Of a stretch of DNA of 64,000 nucleotides, positions 34,428-48,200 are shown piece after piece (positions within the stretch are counted from its first letter, which is position 1; each line of letters starts with the position of its first letter). A model generated the notes under the pieces. It ran no database searches. It saw only the letters and a program-made list of their open reading frames with translations, and was not told the DNA's origin. The DNA is from Trichoplax sp. H2 (lineage: Eukaryota; Placozoa; Uniplacotomia; Trichoplacea): positions 62,001-126,000 of the forward strand of contig NOWV01000030.1 of assembly GCA_003344405.1 (NCBI GenBank), in the 5' to 3' direction. The translations under genes and the position numbers were made by a program.

Positions 34428-35519
34428 TGTCGCATCGACAGCATGTAATAGAATAAAAGATCTGTAATGACAGTTTGGCTAATAATATCTTAGAGTTACG
34501 ATCGAAGGTACTCTATTATCATGGTTTGATGTGACTAATGTTATGATATTTAAAGCATGAACACTGTACAGCTTGTTAAAATGATTTTACTCGTCACTGT
34601 AAAGGCTCGATTGTATTTGTTCAACAAACTACGATCTCAAGTATAGCAGTTCGAAATTTTATGATTGCTAATTGTATGTTTCGATCAAAGTTAATTATAC
34701 CTTCTATAGCTTTATCTCAAATTGTAATGTATTCCTCTATAATTCATAGCATAATACATGTACATGTCGTCATGCACAATTTCGCGATTCATCAAATACC
34801 GCATAGTAGTCTATATCAAAACCTAACGACTATAAAAGATTAACAAGTACAATTTACAATTAGTTCTCAGTCAATTTGATAATCTATTTAAAACGCTCGC
34901 ATTTTATTGTTCAAGTCAAATTTTCTATTTCACATTTTAATCCATAAAATCATAGTGTATTACATCGAAATGCAAATGGAAATAAAATGTTTTTGGGCTT
35001 AATACCAAAATATATGTATGACTACTTATTCTATGTAGCATTAACATAAGCATTTATCTAGATTTGGAATATTTGTCTACCTGAAAATATGTATTACTAT
35101 TGACAGTAACGGCGCAATACTAAGAGCAATTGCATTTATTGCCAGTTTACTTACCCATTCATAGGTAGACAGTTAGCTATACTTAAACAACTAAATAATT
35201 TTCACATAAAATACGTATTTGCAAAATGATCATTTCAATTTTGTTAGAGCAACAGTTATGCCATAGACTGAAATAATATCGTAACATCGATTCTAAAAAT
35301 TGAACGTACGGCCATACCGTACGTTCCTTGCACAACTACTGTAGAACTACTGTTCGCTTAATCTGCCTATACTATAGCTAGTAAAATCCGATAAATGTAT
35401 GATCTGAAATAAATAACTGAGATATATCGCAGCGCATTTCTTGAACTGATGTGCAATTAATAATGAATACATGTACTAAGTTGCGAACAGATTGGTGTAA
35501 TGTATAAAGCCAATTCTTT
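34428..35519. other. Tail-to-tail intergenic region, TMEM222 / ankyrin-SOCS gene
   Basis: AT-rich, with no exon, RNA gene or repeat recognised. Expected to carry the two 3' UTRs. Confidence 0.55.
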
Positions 35520-37303
35520 TTAAACTTTGACTTCGCCTGATTTATCATCCACAACATCAGCCTGTAATTCATCATCGGATTCATCGGAATGATCACTATT
35601 ATTTTTCATACTAAACTTTGCAACAGCTTCTCTGACATCCTCTGGAATATCTGATTTCTCTTTCTTGCTAGAATCATCATTTCCCGTTAAATTACACTTT
35701 TCCTGTGAAATGTCTACTTTTTCTGATTCTGAATGGCAAAGATAGTTATTTTTTACTAAGCTCTCTTTGACAACTTCAGGAAAATTTAGCTCTGATATCA
35801 TTTCCAGTTTGGAAGGTCCTAAAGACCGACGGATATTAATTTTGCACATCTGACTAAGCGGCATTGGGGAGCCTATTAACAGAATTAGCTCAATTAAGGT
35901 CAATGCCTTAAAGCAGTACTGATCTCATAGCATTGTCATTATTGATGTTAAAACTACTATTATCTATCCAAATTAAATTTAAAATGAACTTACCATTAAC
36001 TGATTGTACAATATTTTTCAAGAATGCAAATCTTTTTAAGTGTTCTCTAGTAGCGAATGGTCGATTATATTGTTGATCGACTAAATCTATCACCGTACTA
36101 CCAGCATTATCGGGTACATTCACAGGTGCACCATATGAAAGCAACATTTGTACTAAGTCTTCACATTCTTGGCCGCTAGCAATAACTACGCAGAAAAATA
36201 AATAAGCACATGTTATACGGGGATGTTAAGATAATTACTGTAGATGTAATATCTTTGTAAAGGCTTTAAAATTGTTGGCAAAAGTAAATGTTATGATATA
36301 CATTAATATGACGATAGATAATGAGTCAACTAGGTCAGCATAAAATCAAAATTTTAAAAAAATACAAATTAACAGATCATTAGAAAAAGAATTGATGGAG
36401 CCATCCAAAAATTAAAATACGTACTTTCATGCAATGGTGTCCGTCCAGTACTATTCTTAATAGCAACATCAGCACCAGCATCCAATAACATTTGTACGCA
36501 TTCCAAATTTAGACATTTACAACATGCATGCAACGGAGATTCTGCTTGAACTTTACTAACAATGTTACCAGCAGCCCCATGATCAATTAGTAATCGAAGT
36601 AAATCAGCACTGCCTTTCTGTGCTGCTAGAAGCAATGGTGTCTGTCCCCAAGATTCAACTGCATTAATATCAGCACCAAACTTTAATAGCAACCTTGCGC
36701 AATCGGATTTCTCAAAATAGGCAGCATTATGTAGCGGAGTACAACCAAACCTGCAATAAAGGTAAATACGCGTATAATGATTACGACTACTGCTATTAGT
36801 AGGCAGCCGAAAAAATAGCATTGACTTAGACGTTCTGATCTGTAGACCTTGTTATTTGTTGTTCTACAGTACCTTGTTCGTGCATCTACTTTACATCCAT
36901 TATTTAAAAGTACTTCAACACATGATGCTCGTCCGTGATAAACAGCTAAATGCAAGGGGGATAATCCATTTACTTCCTTAGCGTTAGGGTTAGCACCTAT
37001 GCAAGATAATATGAAAGGAATAGAAATAAATACATTCCAATTATATGGTTGATCAAATGAAATTAGTCGAAGAAACTATTTCTTGATAGCAGTTGACACA
37101 ATACTTAGCGCAAATAATTTACCTGCTTGAAGCAATATCTTCACACAATCAGCACCGCCAGAACTTGCAGCTAAATGTAACGGAGTTCGCTTAGTTTCTG
37201 GTTCATGGATATTAGCAGAAATTTTTTTATCAAACAGTAGCCACTTTAGATCGTCTTCACGTCCTTCGCGTGCTGCGTATATTAAAGATTGTTTGCAACC
37301 CAT
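35520..37303 (-). CDS. Ankyrin-repeat and SOCS-box (ASB-like) ubiquitin-ligase adaptor
   Basis: Probable substrate-recognition subunit of a Cullin-5/Elongin BC E3 ligase. Five exons join in phase: 37133-37303 extended to 37123-37303, 36873-36996, 36425-36750, 35994-36185 and 35520-35872, giving 391 residues. The protein starts MGCKQS, a good N-myristoylation signal (Gly2, Ser6) with Cys3 available for palmitoylation, suggesting membrane attachment. About seven ankyrin repeats follow (for example TPLHLAASSGGADCVKILLQ, SPLHLAVYHGRASCVEVLL, TPLHNAAYFEKSDCARLLL, TPLLLAAQKGSADLLRLLI). The segment PMPLSQMCKINIRRSLG..ISELNFPEVVKESLV is a SOCS box. An acidic, Ser/Lys-rich tail of about 75 residues follows it; in most ASB proteins the SOCS box is terminal. 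I cannot assign a specific ASB number. Confidence 0.88.
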
Positions 37304-40300
37304 TGATTTATCTGATGAGGATCAATATTTTTAAGAGTATCAGTAATACTGTAATATCAAATTACGTAGTCAAATCAAGTTCTACTATATTCACTCTACA
37401 CGAGTACATAGAGGGATGAATTTATGTTATTACAATCCATAAGAAAATTGATACGTTATTCTTAAACGTTCTCTAAGGCTAGTGAAGTATATATATATAC
37501 ACTGTACGTATATTGCATTATTTTTATCTCTATTTCGAACATATGTTGGATTTAATTGATAATCAATTTATCATCATATGACTGAGAATCCTTCATTTTA
37601 CTATTTCTCCTTTTTTTATACTGCAATTTGTAAGGAAATATCTTAAAAATGTCAATTCACCACCGCTAGGAACAAGGTTAAGATATCGCATTAAAAATTA
37701 AATGAATTAATTAAAGAGCTACGTCATATTTAAACGGTCTTGCATGTAATTGTATGACTTTATTGTACTGTACTATATGAAAAATAAATTGGCATATTAC
37801 CCAATATTGCCTTATCTAAATACTTAAAAAACACTAGAATTGTGTAGGTATACTACGATACTCTCATTGACGTAAACAGTGTGCTGTGCCAATGTCTACC
37901 ATTCCACTATTGTCAACACTATTTTTGCCTGTTAACATTGAAGAACACAGGAACACAAATATACTGTAGAACTATAAACTGACGTAATCACGTCTAATAT
38001 TAGTTAATATGTCCACCATGTTTTAGTTTAAAAGGTAATGCAAGCTTCTTTCGCCAATAGAAATAGATCGGTTACTGGTAATGAGATGATAACATCATTT
38101 CAAATGAGGGCAAAATATCTAAAATATCTATCTTTGACATTTCATTGGGATATTAGTAATATGGAATCAACAGCCAACCGTATTCCAACGCCGTATGTCA
38201 TGAATACTGTATACGTCATGATGAAGGTATACGAGACCATGGTATAAAAAAACCCTCTGCAAAATAATCATATCGGAAATTGTAGTCCTATCAATACGTA
38301 ACTTGTTTTCTATTGTCAGCTCTATAGTGTGAATTATGGCTCATTTTAGATCATCTCTACGGTACAAGACATTGTAATGGAAAATAATAAATTGATTTAA
38401 TACCGGTCCATTAACAAATTGCTAGCGCTGATTGCAAACTCTACAGGTTGATGATGCAAATAAACATATCCAAAACAATTGTATTTTTTCCTTCATCATT
38501 AGTATATTTAGTCGTTCCAATGATATTGACGGATGACATTGCCACAACTTTGTAGCATAGTATCATTGATATGGTTGTCATTTATGCAAGTTTCTTTTAA
38601 CCTTGAAATCACGACAAGAATTGTCTATGAAATGATGAAAATATGATTGGGCAGTATGCCGTGTCCAAGTGGTTACAAGCCTTCATTTTTCGGCACACCT
38701 GTATTCTCGATCTTGATGCAAAAATATTCTTTATTTTCTACGGCAATCTTCATCACTATATTAACGATCGTAGAATGGACTTGATCCCACGATCGTGTTG
38801 GCATACAATATTCAGCATGTTATGTCGTTCTATCTTTATAGTATTACTGTACAGTAGTCTATTACACTCGCTGTTGATGTCCTTTCTAATCTTGCTCCAC
38901 TTACCCTTTCAATCGAAGTAGACTCTAGGGTAATTGGCCGATCGATCGTCGCTCGGTATCAATTCTATTCGTAAGGAGGAGATAGGCTAAGGCGTAAACC
39001 AATACCGAAGTAATTAAAACGATGGACTATTCTGTAGATTAAAACTATCGATTAATTAGCCAGCGATGGCCCAATGAATAATGTATAGAATAGGTACCAA
39101 TCATCGACTGGATTGGCAAGACTTTAGAATCCAGTCTGTTAACAATGGTCGCTTGTTGCTGAAAGCTGGAATATTGTCCGAGGAGAACGAGAATCGACTA
39201 CAATAGCTACTCATGAAATTGTAATCATCCAAGAATCAATACACTATCAAGATCCACTCTTAACGCTTATGTTAGACTACTTAAGTCGATGATTTAATCC
39301 AACCAGCAAAACGAATTGGATTATCCTAATGGAAAGTGCAATCAACTAACCGGTTGTGTCCACGATGAAAAATGGCGATAACCAACTCATCCAAGCCCGA
39401 AGCTTGTTTACCCGTTTGACTACTGTCCCAACACTAGGATGTGACGTCACAACAGTGTACAGTACTGTACCTTGAGTGCATGTGACAACTCGGTACCATT
39501 TGGTCACTAACCGTGCTGTACCGTACCATGGTGGGAGTCGTGTATGACATTTTCACCCTTAAAGTCATTACAGCCTTACCCAGGTCTTGTGACTTCCAAG
39601 TGACACCAAAGTGCGTCAACTTGTCATTGGTTGGTGGTACAGTACAGCGGTAAGGGGATTGACATCATCTTGCCCTGTGCAAAATAGACGACCTTGTTGA
39701 GTATAGTGATCGACAGGTTATATAGTGACACACCATTCTGCACATGGATTGATGAAAAAAACCAAAGACACCCATAATTTTACTAGTCATTTCCAGTTTA
39801 TTGCATGTCTGCAACGGTATGTCTATGTCATGGGTCGTGACATCCATCCTGTCCGTGATGAACGTTCAAATGTCGCCAAGAACTATGATAGAGTGATAGA
39901 CACTTTGGCCTGTACCATAGAGTAAAATGATCGAAAAAATGAGAAACCTCTTCTATTATGTTGTACTAAATAGCTCCTTCTTGTCCCCTCGCTTATTACT
40001 AGTATGGCAATACAAATAGAAATACCACATGGAGTTTTTTTAATTTGTAATCATAGATTGATTGGTTGATTCTACGTTGTCAGAGTTTATGGCAATAATT
40101 CATGGAAGGATTATGAAAGCTACGATTCAAGCCGTGTCGACTTGTTATTACAGTTTGCAATACTGTGAACTGGATTACTATACTGTACACTGTAGTGTAT
40201 TCTGTATACAGTACAGTAAGTGATTTTCTCATCGATTCATTCTATAAACTAAGTAGAAACTTTCAGATCACTCAAAGTAGACTCTTTATTCATCGTTTGG

Positions 40301-41606
40301 GGGGGGGGGGGAAACAGTCGGGAAAAAGGACATGGTAAAGCGCGGCCGGCCATTTTACTGGTCTAGTACAGTACTGTCGAATTGTTGGTGTGCTCAATGT
40401 AGGACCATAGCTGTTTCCAGACAACCTACAAATTCATCTTGCAGTAGCACAGAATCTTTAATATACGTGTACAGTATGGATACTCAACTTTGAGTGTTTC
40501 TAGTAGAAGAAAGAAAACCTTGTACTCATACTACCCTAATAATCTACTGTATGCCATACTGCAGCTGTAGAACATCCAGCAGTCCGTGGCTATGCCTTCT
40601 ATTTTTGCGTCTTTCCTTCTCTCCAGCGGTCATCGAGCCATTTTAAAGTAGTGGAATTTCAAATCGAGTTTGCTGTAGTATGAACATCCAGTAGTCCATG
40701 GCTATGCATTCTATTTTTGCGTCTTTCCTTCTTCCCAGCGGTCATCGAGCCATTTTAGAGTGGAATTTCAAATCCAGTTTGCTGTAGTACATCCAGTAGT
40801 CCATGGCTATGCCTTCTATTTTTGCGTCTTTCCTTCTTCCCAGCGGTCATGAACATCCAGTAGTCCATGGCTATCCCTTCTATTTTTGCGTCTTTCCTTC
40901 TTCCCAGCGGTCATCGAGCCATTTTAGAGTGGAATTTCAAATCCAGTTTGATCGTTGATGATTGGATGACAAGTAAAGCAATACCAAGCAACACTACCGT
41001 TAGAAGGGAGTTGCAACTGCGCACGAGCAAGTAATTCAAGCCGAGTAAAAATCAAAACAGACGCCAAGCAACTTCATTGATCGATTCCCACTCGTAAATG
41101 GATCTTCAGCCCGCTTTGCTAATGGCTAAACTGGACTAAGCTAGACTAAACTATCCTATGTGCAGAATTGATTAACATTGCATTCCACTTACTGACCTCA
41201 AAATTGTGGTTAAACAGTCAGTAAAAACATCAACAAGACTCGGATCAAGTCGATTATACACCATCATTGCCTACGCAGTTTGCCAATCATGGTAAGAATA
41301 TTGCTTTCAATGATGTCCACAGTGATGCAAATGTCAACTAACTGTTACATCTTGTGACTTCTAAAAGAGGACAAGCTCTATTTAAGAGTCTCTACTACAT
41401 GTCTATACCATGGTTATGTATTTCAACTTCAATGTTGTACTCTTTTCCTAGTTTTTACGCTATTGCACTTTGTTGTGAGAGTATAGTCAAGACTGCTTTA
41501 AACCACATCTACAGGATGCAAACGTCAGCTCATGCTATATGCTAAGATCATTATTAATTTTAACTGACTTTGAATGTTGCACTGTCTTTTCTTACTTTCT
41601 TCCCAG
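37304..41606. other. Head-to-head intergenic region, ankyrin-SOCS gene / MIIP
   Basis: No coding exon with homology was found. An AG acceptor at 41601-41606 immediately before the first MIIP coding exon implies that a 5' (perhaps non-coding) MIIP exon lies somewhere upstream here. A poly-G run is at about 40300-40311, palindromic GTACAGTAC words occur near 39460 and 40190, and a tandem repeat covers 40573-40950. Confidence 0.5.
40573..40950. repeat. Tandem repeat, about 110-bp unit, 4 copies
   Basis: catccagtagtccatggctat (first copy with two substitutions) starts at 40573, 40685, 40790 and 40854. Units share ttctatttttgcgtctttcct and cagcggtcat. The third copy is truncated to 64 bp. Full units end in gtggaatttcaaat..agttt. 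Confidence 0.85.
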
Positions 41607-41621
41607 CATCCTAGTGGCACC

Positions 41622-44125
41622 ATGCAAGCTAGCACACCCAAACGGTACTCTAAACAATTACATCAAGATGGTAATCAAAGACCTAATTTAAACTTAGCTG
41701 CACAAGACTTGGGCGATCCAAGTAAACCTAAATCCATTTTATTAGCAACTAATCAGACTCCAAAGAAGGAAAACTTGGTATGAAAATTAGGAATAGTCAT
41801 CATACCAGTATAATGCAATCGATAAGAAAGCCAATATGGATCATGTTGATGAATGATAGCAACTGAAAGGATGCTGTCATTTCTTTCATACTGGCTTCTA
41901 TTTAGAAATGAATACAGTATAGCTTTTATTCCATTGACACCTACAGCAGTGTAGTATAGATTGTACAACTACCGTATATTAGAACTCTGCAAGCATCAAA
42001 TTCCCCATATCAATACATTTCAACCTACGACAGAAATGCTCTTTGCTTTGAGTTCACTTCTAGATACTTTACAGGTCACAGTTCATCAACAGTAAATTAG
42101 GGTGATAAGTTAATCGATATCATCAAATGACTTGTTTACGATCAGTACTACTGACCAATGTTAGATTATGAAATGGAAGGTAGCAACTTGATAAGTAGGA
42201 AGAAGACTGTATAAATGCTCCGTGATTATAATTATAGAATAGTACAAACATACAGTACAGTACATAATGATAGGATGTATGTGTACAATAGCTCACAAAA
42301 GCTAGATACGAAAATGAAACCTTAATATAGAATATTCCATACCTCTCCTATGAAATACCTTAATTAATGACTACGTGCATTAGTATAAACTTTCAGTGAA
42401 TGAATGCAATACACCTACTTAAGCCTAAACTATGGTAGTAAAAAGTTACGCACTAATACACACAATATTATAACATTGATATCTATAGTGTAGAGCCATT
42501 ATTCTCTCACTTGAAATTCTTAACCATGCATACTTTCGCTATCAATCTATTAGTCTGTTCGATTCGAAGATTCATTTCAACGGCAAGTAAGAAAATCGCC
42601 TAGTCACACCAGTCGTGCAACGCAGCATGAATGGATTTCCTCATTGATGGATAATTCCCGTAACATAAACGAAGAGGACCCTTGTGAATCAAACTTTAAA
42701 GACATTTTAGAATTCCGTAGAGTTAATAGGGAGGAATGTGAATGCGACATTGAAAGAATGCGCGAGCTAGAATTAGGACTGTAAGTCCATAAGCACGCAC
42801 TATGCAAATCCTACTTCTATCTACCAAAGACTGATTTACTACTATATTATCATAAATTTATAATGAATACTCTACTATAGATTGTACGATCCACATAATA
42901 ATAATTCATCATTTTCTTCTTAGACTTTGGCTTAATAAATAAATATCTGAAACTGTATCATAGTCGTAAATAACGTAACCTTACTAACGAAAGCCATTAT
43001 TAACAATTATGCCATACGTAGATCTCAATCAGCCCATTTGCTTCCGCAAGATGACTCATTGCCTAAACGAAGTAAGTATACCAAATTGTTTCAAATCATT
43101 ATCATAACGAATCACAATTACTCAAGTGAAAAATAATGCAATCCACCACTGAGTAAGACCACATGCATTTGATATCTCGAAAATTTTAATAACACTATTT
43201 CACTTGTAATCATTGATCGCAATAGAAATTCATCACTATTACGTCAATGATAGACTTTTTCTAGAGCCAGTCTATATTGATAATGAAGGTTATCACGAAA
43301 CAGGAACACCCTCATATCTAGATAATATACGGTAAGAACACGTATCAAGCTATATTTTGACTTGCTATTGGACTGTTCATATCTAAGCCAATAAAGCTGT
43401 AATACTTGAGTCCTACAGTAGTATTGTATTATGAAATCGAAGGCGATAATCCTACAACTAGTTTATATAATTTAATTGTTTCACAATTAAGTTATTTTTC
43501 GTAATTAATTAACTTTCGTGTAGGGTTACATTACGACATTCCATCCTTGAACCACAAGACAAAGTTAAACCACATAGGAGAAACAGCTTCGATCCAAGGG
43601 ATTCAATGAGTTTATCCCAAGTGAGTAAAAATACTAGCAATAATCCTAAAGAGTAAATGGTAATTTGAATCAACTACTTAAGAGTGGGAATTAACTAACA
43701 GATTGACTGACAGCTAGCTCTTCGCTTACAACACACAGCATTGCTTAGCAGGTTGGAAAAGCTCCAAGCTAAATATCACACAATCGTCATCACCGATGGA
43801 TCTACGCTCTGCTGCAAATCAACCTTTCATAAGAACGGTAATAATCTATCTAATAAAGAGAATGACAACGTATATAAACTAAAATGCATACTACTATAGT
43901 ATTACTACAAGTGAATCCTTATTGATACCAGCAACCCTTGACACTAAATTGACTTACCAACGTTCTTTATTTTTTCTACCATTACAGCGCATGCAACCAG
44001 TACAAAATGAGAAAGCAAGCAAAGTCCCATCGAATAGTACGAAAGATTTAATAGATCGCATGCACGCGATAAACTATACCATGCAGTTATTAGAAAAAGA
44101 GCAGCAGTCACTCGGAGATGTATAA
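41622..44125 (+). CDS. MIIP: MIIP-like protein (migration and invasion inhibitory protein)
   Basis: Homologue of vertebrate MIIP, a soluble protein linked to inhibition of cell migration and of HDAC6 and to mitotic control; its ancestral role is unknown. Seven exons join in phase: 41622-41777, 42626-42780, 43022-43071, 43226-43331, 43524-43620, 43739-43837 and 43988-44125, giving 266 residues. Signatures align in order with human MIIP: PKSILL in the N-terminal part, EWISSLMDNS then FKDILEFRRVNREECEC (human FSKLQEFRETNKEECIC), HHYYVNDRLFLEPV (human YCYRVNRRLFPVPV), SILEP..PHRRNSFDPRDSMSL (human SILEP..HRRKSFDASDTLAL) and HCLAGW (human HCLLGW). The human zinc-knuckle-like cysteines (CVYC, CRLC) are not kept, and I see no RGD motif. 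An acceptor precedes the first ATG, so an upstream exon exists and could add N-terminal residues. Confidence 0.85.
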
Positions 44126-45252
44126 ATTTGGGTAAATAAACACGGTAAACTATTCACAAAATTATTGCCGCCTCTATAATCGCTCCTCAATAAAAAGTGA
44201 AGTGGCAAAGCTATACACGCCTAATTAACTATCGAGAGCTCAATAAGGTTGATAGTAAGTATTACTAATACAGGGAAAATGGCAGCTACTATTAATCCTT
44301 AAGTATAACGCAACATACGTATGAAATAGATCCAGGAGTTGTATACTTGGTACAGTATTTATAAAAAGAAATGTGGCAATAACCAAACTAAACCTCTAGT
44401 CACTTTCAATCTGTACAGATCTCTTACCATCATGGATGTTATTGTTACATCAATTTTAAACAATTTTGTAATATTGACATTGTATTTATTTTTGGTTCTT
44501 CATTATTATCTGATGTGATGATATATTCGATTTCTCAGCTGAACCGGTAACATTGATTATACTATATAAATTAGAGTTACGGAAGTACCGTAAAGAAAAA
44601 TGCGTTATCGCCATATAAAAGTACTATAAAGCACAATAAATTTTAAATCTTATTACGATAAATCATGTAATCGTAAAAGAACTGAAAACGTTACATTTAC
44701 CATAAACGTAGTTCGCCTTAAGGCATCATATGAGAGATTTACAAACTTAAAAACAATCATACATGTGAACATATACACCAATTTTTGCAGACCTACTAAT
44801 GAACTACTACTATACTGTACAATAAGATAGTTGGGCTTAATTAAATCCTTAGAACGATATTCCTGTGTAGGCAACAATGCCTTGCATTATTACCCAACGC
44901 CCAAAGAGCCAACCATCTCAGCAATGTTCATCAAATATTACAGTTAGTTTACAGAGAAAAAATTTGTTATTAAATCATCGATATTAACCAACTGCGACTC
45001 TACTGCAAATTCGGCACAAAAGCCGTTCGTTGTACATGATATCAATTTATATCCTCACATTTCTTAATACATGTCAAAATGCTTTATAAGCATCTCATTT
45101 AAAATCTACATCTACAGTTCTATACTTTAGCAAGTACAAGGTAAAAAGAATGCATACGAACCGCGAATCGCTAAAATTTAACCTATCACTAAAGATTTAC
45201 GCATATATTGGTGTGTCCTAAAATGTATATGTTCTATACACATAGCCAGTAC
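44126..45252. other. Tail-to-tail intergenic region, MIIP / DISP3-like
   Basis: AT-rich, with no exon, repeat or RNA gene recognised. The minus-strand frame at 44653-44877 has no homology and lacks a splice context. Confidence 0.5.
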
Positions 45253-48200
45253 CTAATATCCAGGAAATAGTGGTCTGCCAGATGGACCCACAATAGTGAC
45301 ATTTGCAGCTATATGAATAATATACAGAACAAGAAAGCTTACACCGACGATAACTAAAATAATTAACAACGCGATTGAACTAGCTTTGAAAGAAATGATA
45401 AATCTAGGGGGCCCAGTGAAAGACAATAAAGCAGCACATATTGTCAATGTATAAATAATAGAAAAGAGAGTGTTAATGACGACGATCTGCCCAAATTTCG
45501 CCAACAACTGTATCTGAGTAAAGCACAGAGGTATAGTAGCTAAGATAGTTGTCAACGCCGAACTTAATATCGAGGTACCGATATGCGACATGGATGAAGA
45601 TGTCCGCCACACTCGCAATTCTTTAAGACTCTATTAGGGAGAAAGAAATTAAAATTTTCCTATTAAAACAATAAATCTAACCAAATGACACACAAAATTG
45701 TCCTACACTACACTCGGAATACGCATAAAATGGAACACATTTTAAAATGTATTTGCTTTGCGTTAAAGTACACGTAGATCATATTTATCACTGAAGTATT
45801 GATGTGAAGACAGTGAATACAATTACTTTCTACCGCAGTTACACTGCCTACTTACTGACGATATAAAAAGTAATACGAAGTATCTACGGGTATAGATATA
45901 TTAACGTTTAATATTCACCATTTTTTGCGGCAACTTTCTTCCTGCAATAAGATAGCCTTCAACTAAGTGTGCGCAATAGTCAACAGACGTGCCAACTATT
46001 ATAGATAACGAAACCGCTTCAACCATTCCCAACTGCCATCCAGCAATATAAAATGTGAATGTCACAGAAAAAGCCACGCACGTGATAGTAATCAGGCTTA
46101 TTAAGGTTAAATAGAAATTACCAGTAAAAAAGGCAACGGAACCAATACATAATGTTAAAGAAAGAACTACACCATAAATAGCTCCACCAACTGCAGTAAC
46201 CTCAATAAAAACTCTCTGCCAATAAGAACTTGTTTGAAACACTGATTTAACACTATTAGGCATCTTAGGATCCTCTTTAATGCCTTTTATCAAGTTTTCC
46301 CATTCCTGATAGTCTGCATTCGAGATAAAAGAGGATTGGCCCATATAAATTTTCTAAATAGATTTAACAATAATCATATTTTAGGTAAACGTTGGACATT
46401 AATTATTCGTAACAGCACCTGAAAATAGCTAACGCAAATTTTAACATTTTATTAAATGGGGGATATGCTTACTAATTAAGCATTACCTCATAAAATACAG
46501 ATAACTTACTGAAATAAAGACCATTGAAAGCCATTTTATTGCAGTTCTATCCTTAGATATCCCAACTATTGCAGCATCTGGCGTATTTGAATCGAAAGAA
46601 TTAGGCCTAGGTAGCCCACTACAATCCCCTTTTACGTAACCTTCCAACAGTAATAATATGGTGTTAGGGAAACATTTCGCTCCTCCTTGTTTTACCAATT
46701 TCTCAGTATTGGCGATCTTTTTGCATATACGACATAGAGCAAATAAAGTTGCTTTCGTTTTTGGTTTAAGATTGCGATAGTCAGTAATACTATCAACAAT
46801 AGTAAATTTAGGATCATAGATTACGGTTCCCTATAATACAAGCAGTGGTGTAAATAAATTTGCAGGCATATAAACAAGATTACGAACGTAATAACAGCTT
46901 ATTGCTATCAGCGATACACATCAGTGAATATCAAGCTAGCGGCAATACCTCAGTTTTCTCAGGTCCATTATTCGATGAGACATTAGTGTTGTCGATACCT
47001 TTTATTCCAAAAACAATATTAATAATAGCGGTATTATCCATTGCTGGAGGTTGTACAATTGGATTGCAATCTTCTTTACATGGATTTATACTCGGATCAT
47101 CTGTAGCCACAGTTTTAGCAGTTGATGCGGCAGTTGTCAATGGTGGTGTAGTAATAAACTGATGTGTAGCCTCGGAGCTTGACGATAAAGTTGACACCGG
47201 CTTCTTAGTTGTGGTAGTCGTTGGTGTTTTAGTGCTTACGCGAAAGGTTGTAGTCTCCGATAGAGGTGCAGTAACATTAGGCTTTAAAGGTGACGGTGAT
47301 GAAGAGGACGTCGAGGCTTCTGAAGCAAAAGTTGAAGGCGTTGTACTTTCATGCGTATTATCAATTGTAGAATTACTACTCTGTTGCGAAACAGTAGGAG
47401 TTGTAGTTAGTGGCTGTGTAGTGGATGCAAATGTGGTTGGTGTTGGCGTTGTAGTAGGAGAAACAGTAGTAGATACAGTAGTTGGTGGTGGAGTAGTAAC
47501 CACTGGCATTGGTGGTATAAAGATACCAGAACAAGTAAAGCAATCGAGATTCGAATCACTTGTAATGTTGTAACGAATGTTTATCAATGTTTGCAGATTA
47601 GTACTTTCGCCAAAGAAAGCAGGTAATCTTGTTGCAGTTCTTAACTGTGTACATACTACAGCTGCTGCAGCAACAAGAATAACTGTAAATATGATAATGC
47701 AAGTTTTCTTCGCTTGTATTACTCTTTTGGCAATATAATAATATATAAATCGTTGAATTAATTCAGGTAGGCTATCCAAGCTAGAGACTCCTTCACCTTC
47801 ATCATTCTCAACGTCACCGTTTTCCGATATCTTTTCCATGATCTTTCTGTAATCTTCCCTTGTGTATGGCCCAATCTCCTTCATTTCACTACCATCAGAA
47901 ATATCCGGAATTTCAACAATATTTGTTAAACCACTTGAAAGTTCAGTATTGCATTCATTCCTAGTAGGAACATCTCTATAACTAGTATCAGAAAGATGGG
48001 CCTCAAGATCCCTTGGAAGGCGGGGTAACCAAGAAGATGCTGACGCTTTACAGCAACGAATTCGACGCATCAGCCAATTAGAAAAACGACTCTCTTTTTC
48101 TTCCAAGTATAGTGACCATATACATAATGCAGATGGCATCAGTAAAATATCAATTACCCAACAGGCTATAACCAACAGAGCAGTAAATAAACCGAAGTCG

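Noticed and set aside
46860-47573. Plus-strand open frames opposite the DISP3-like exon
   Set aside because: They are the complement of the Thr/Ser/Pro-rich segment (ACN/TCN codons give open, Val/Gly-rich antisense frames). The minus-strand exon has homology and conserved splice phase.
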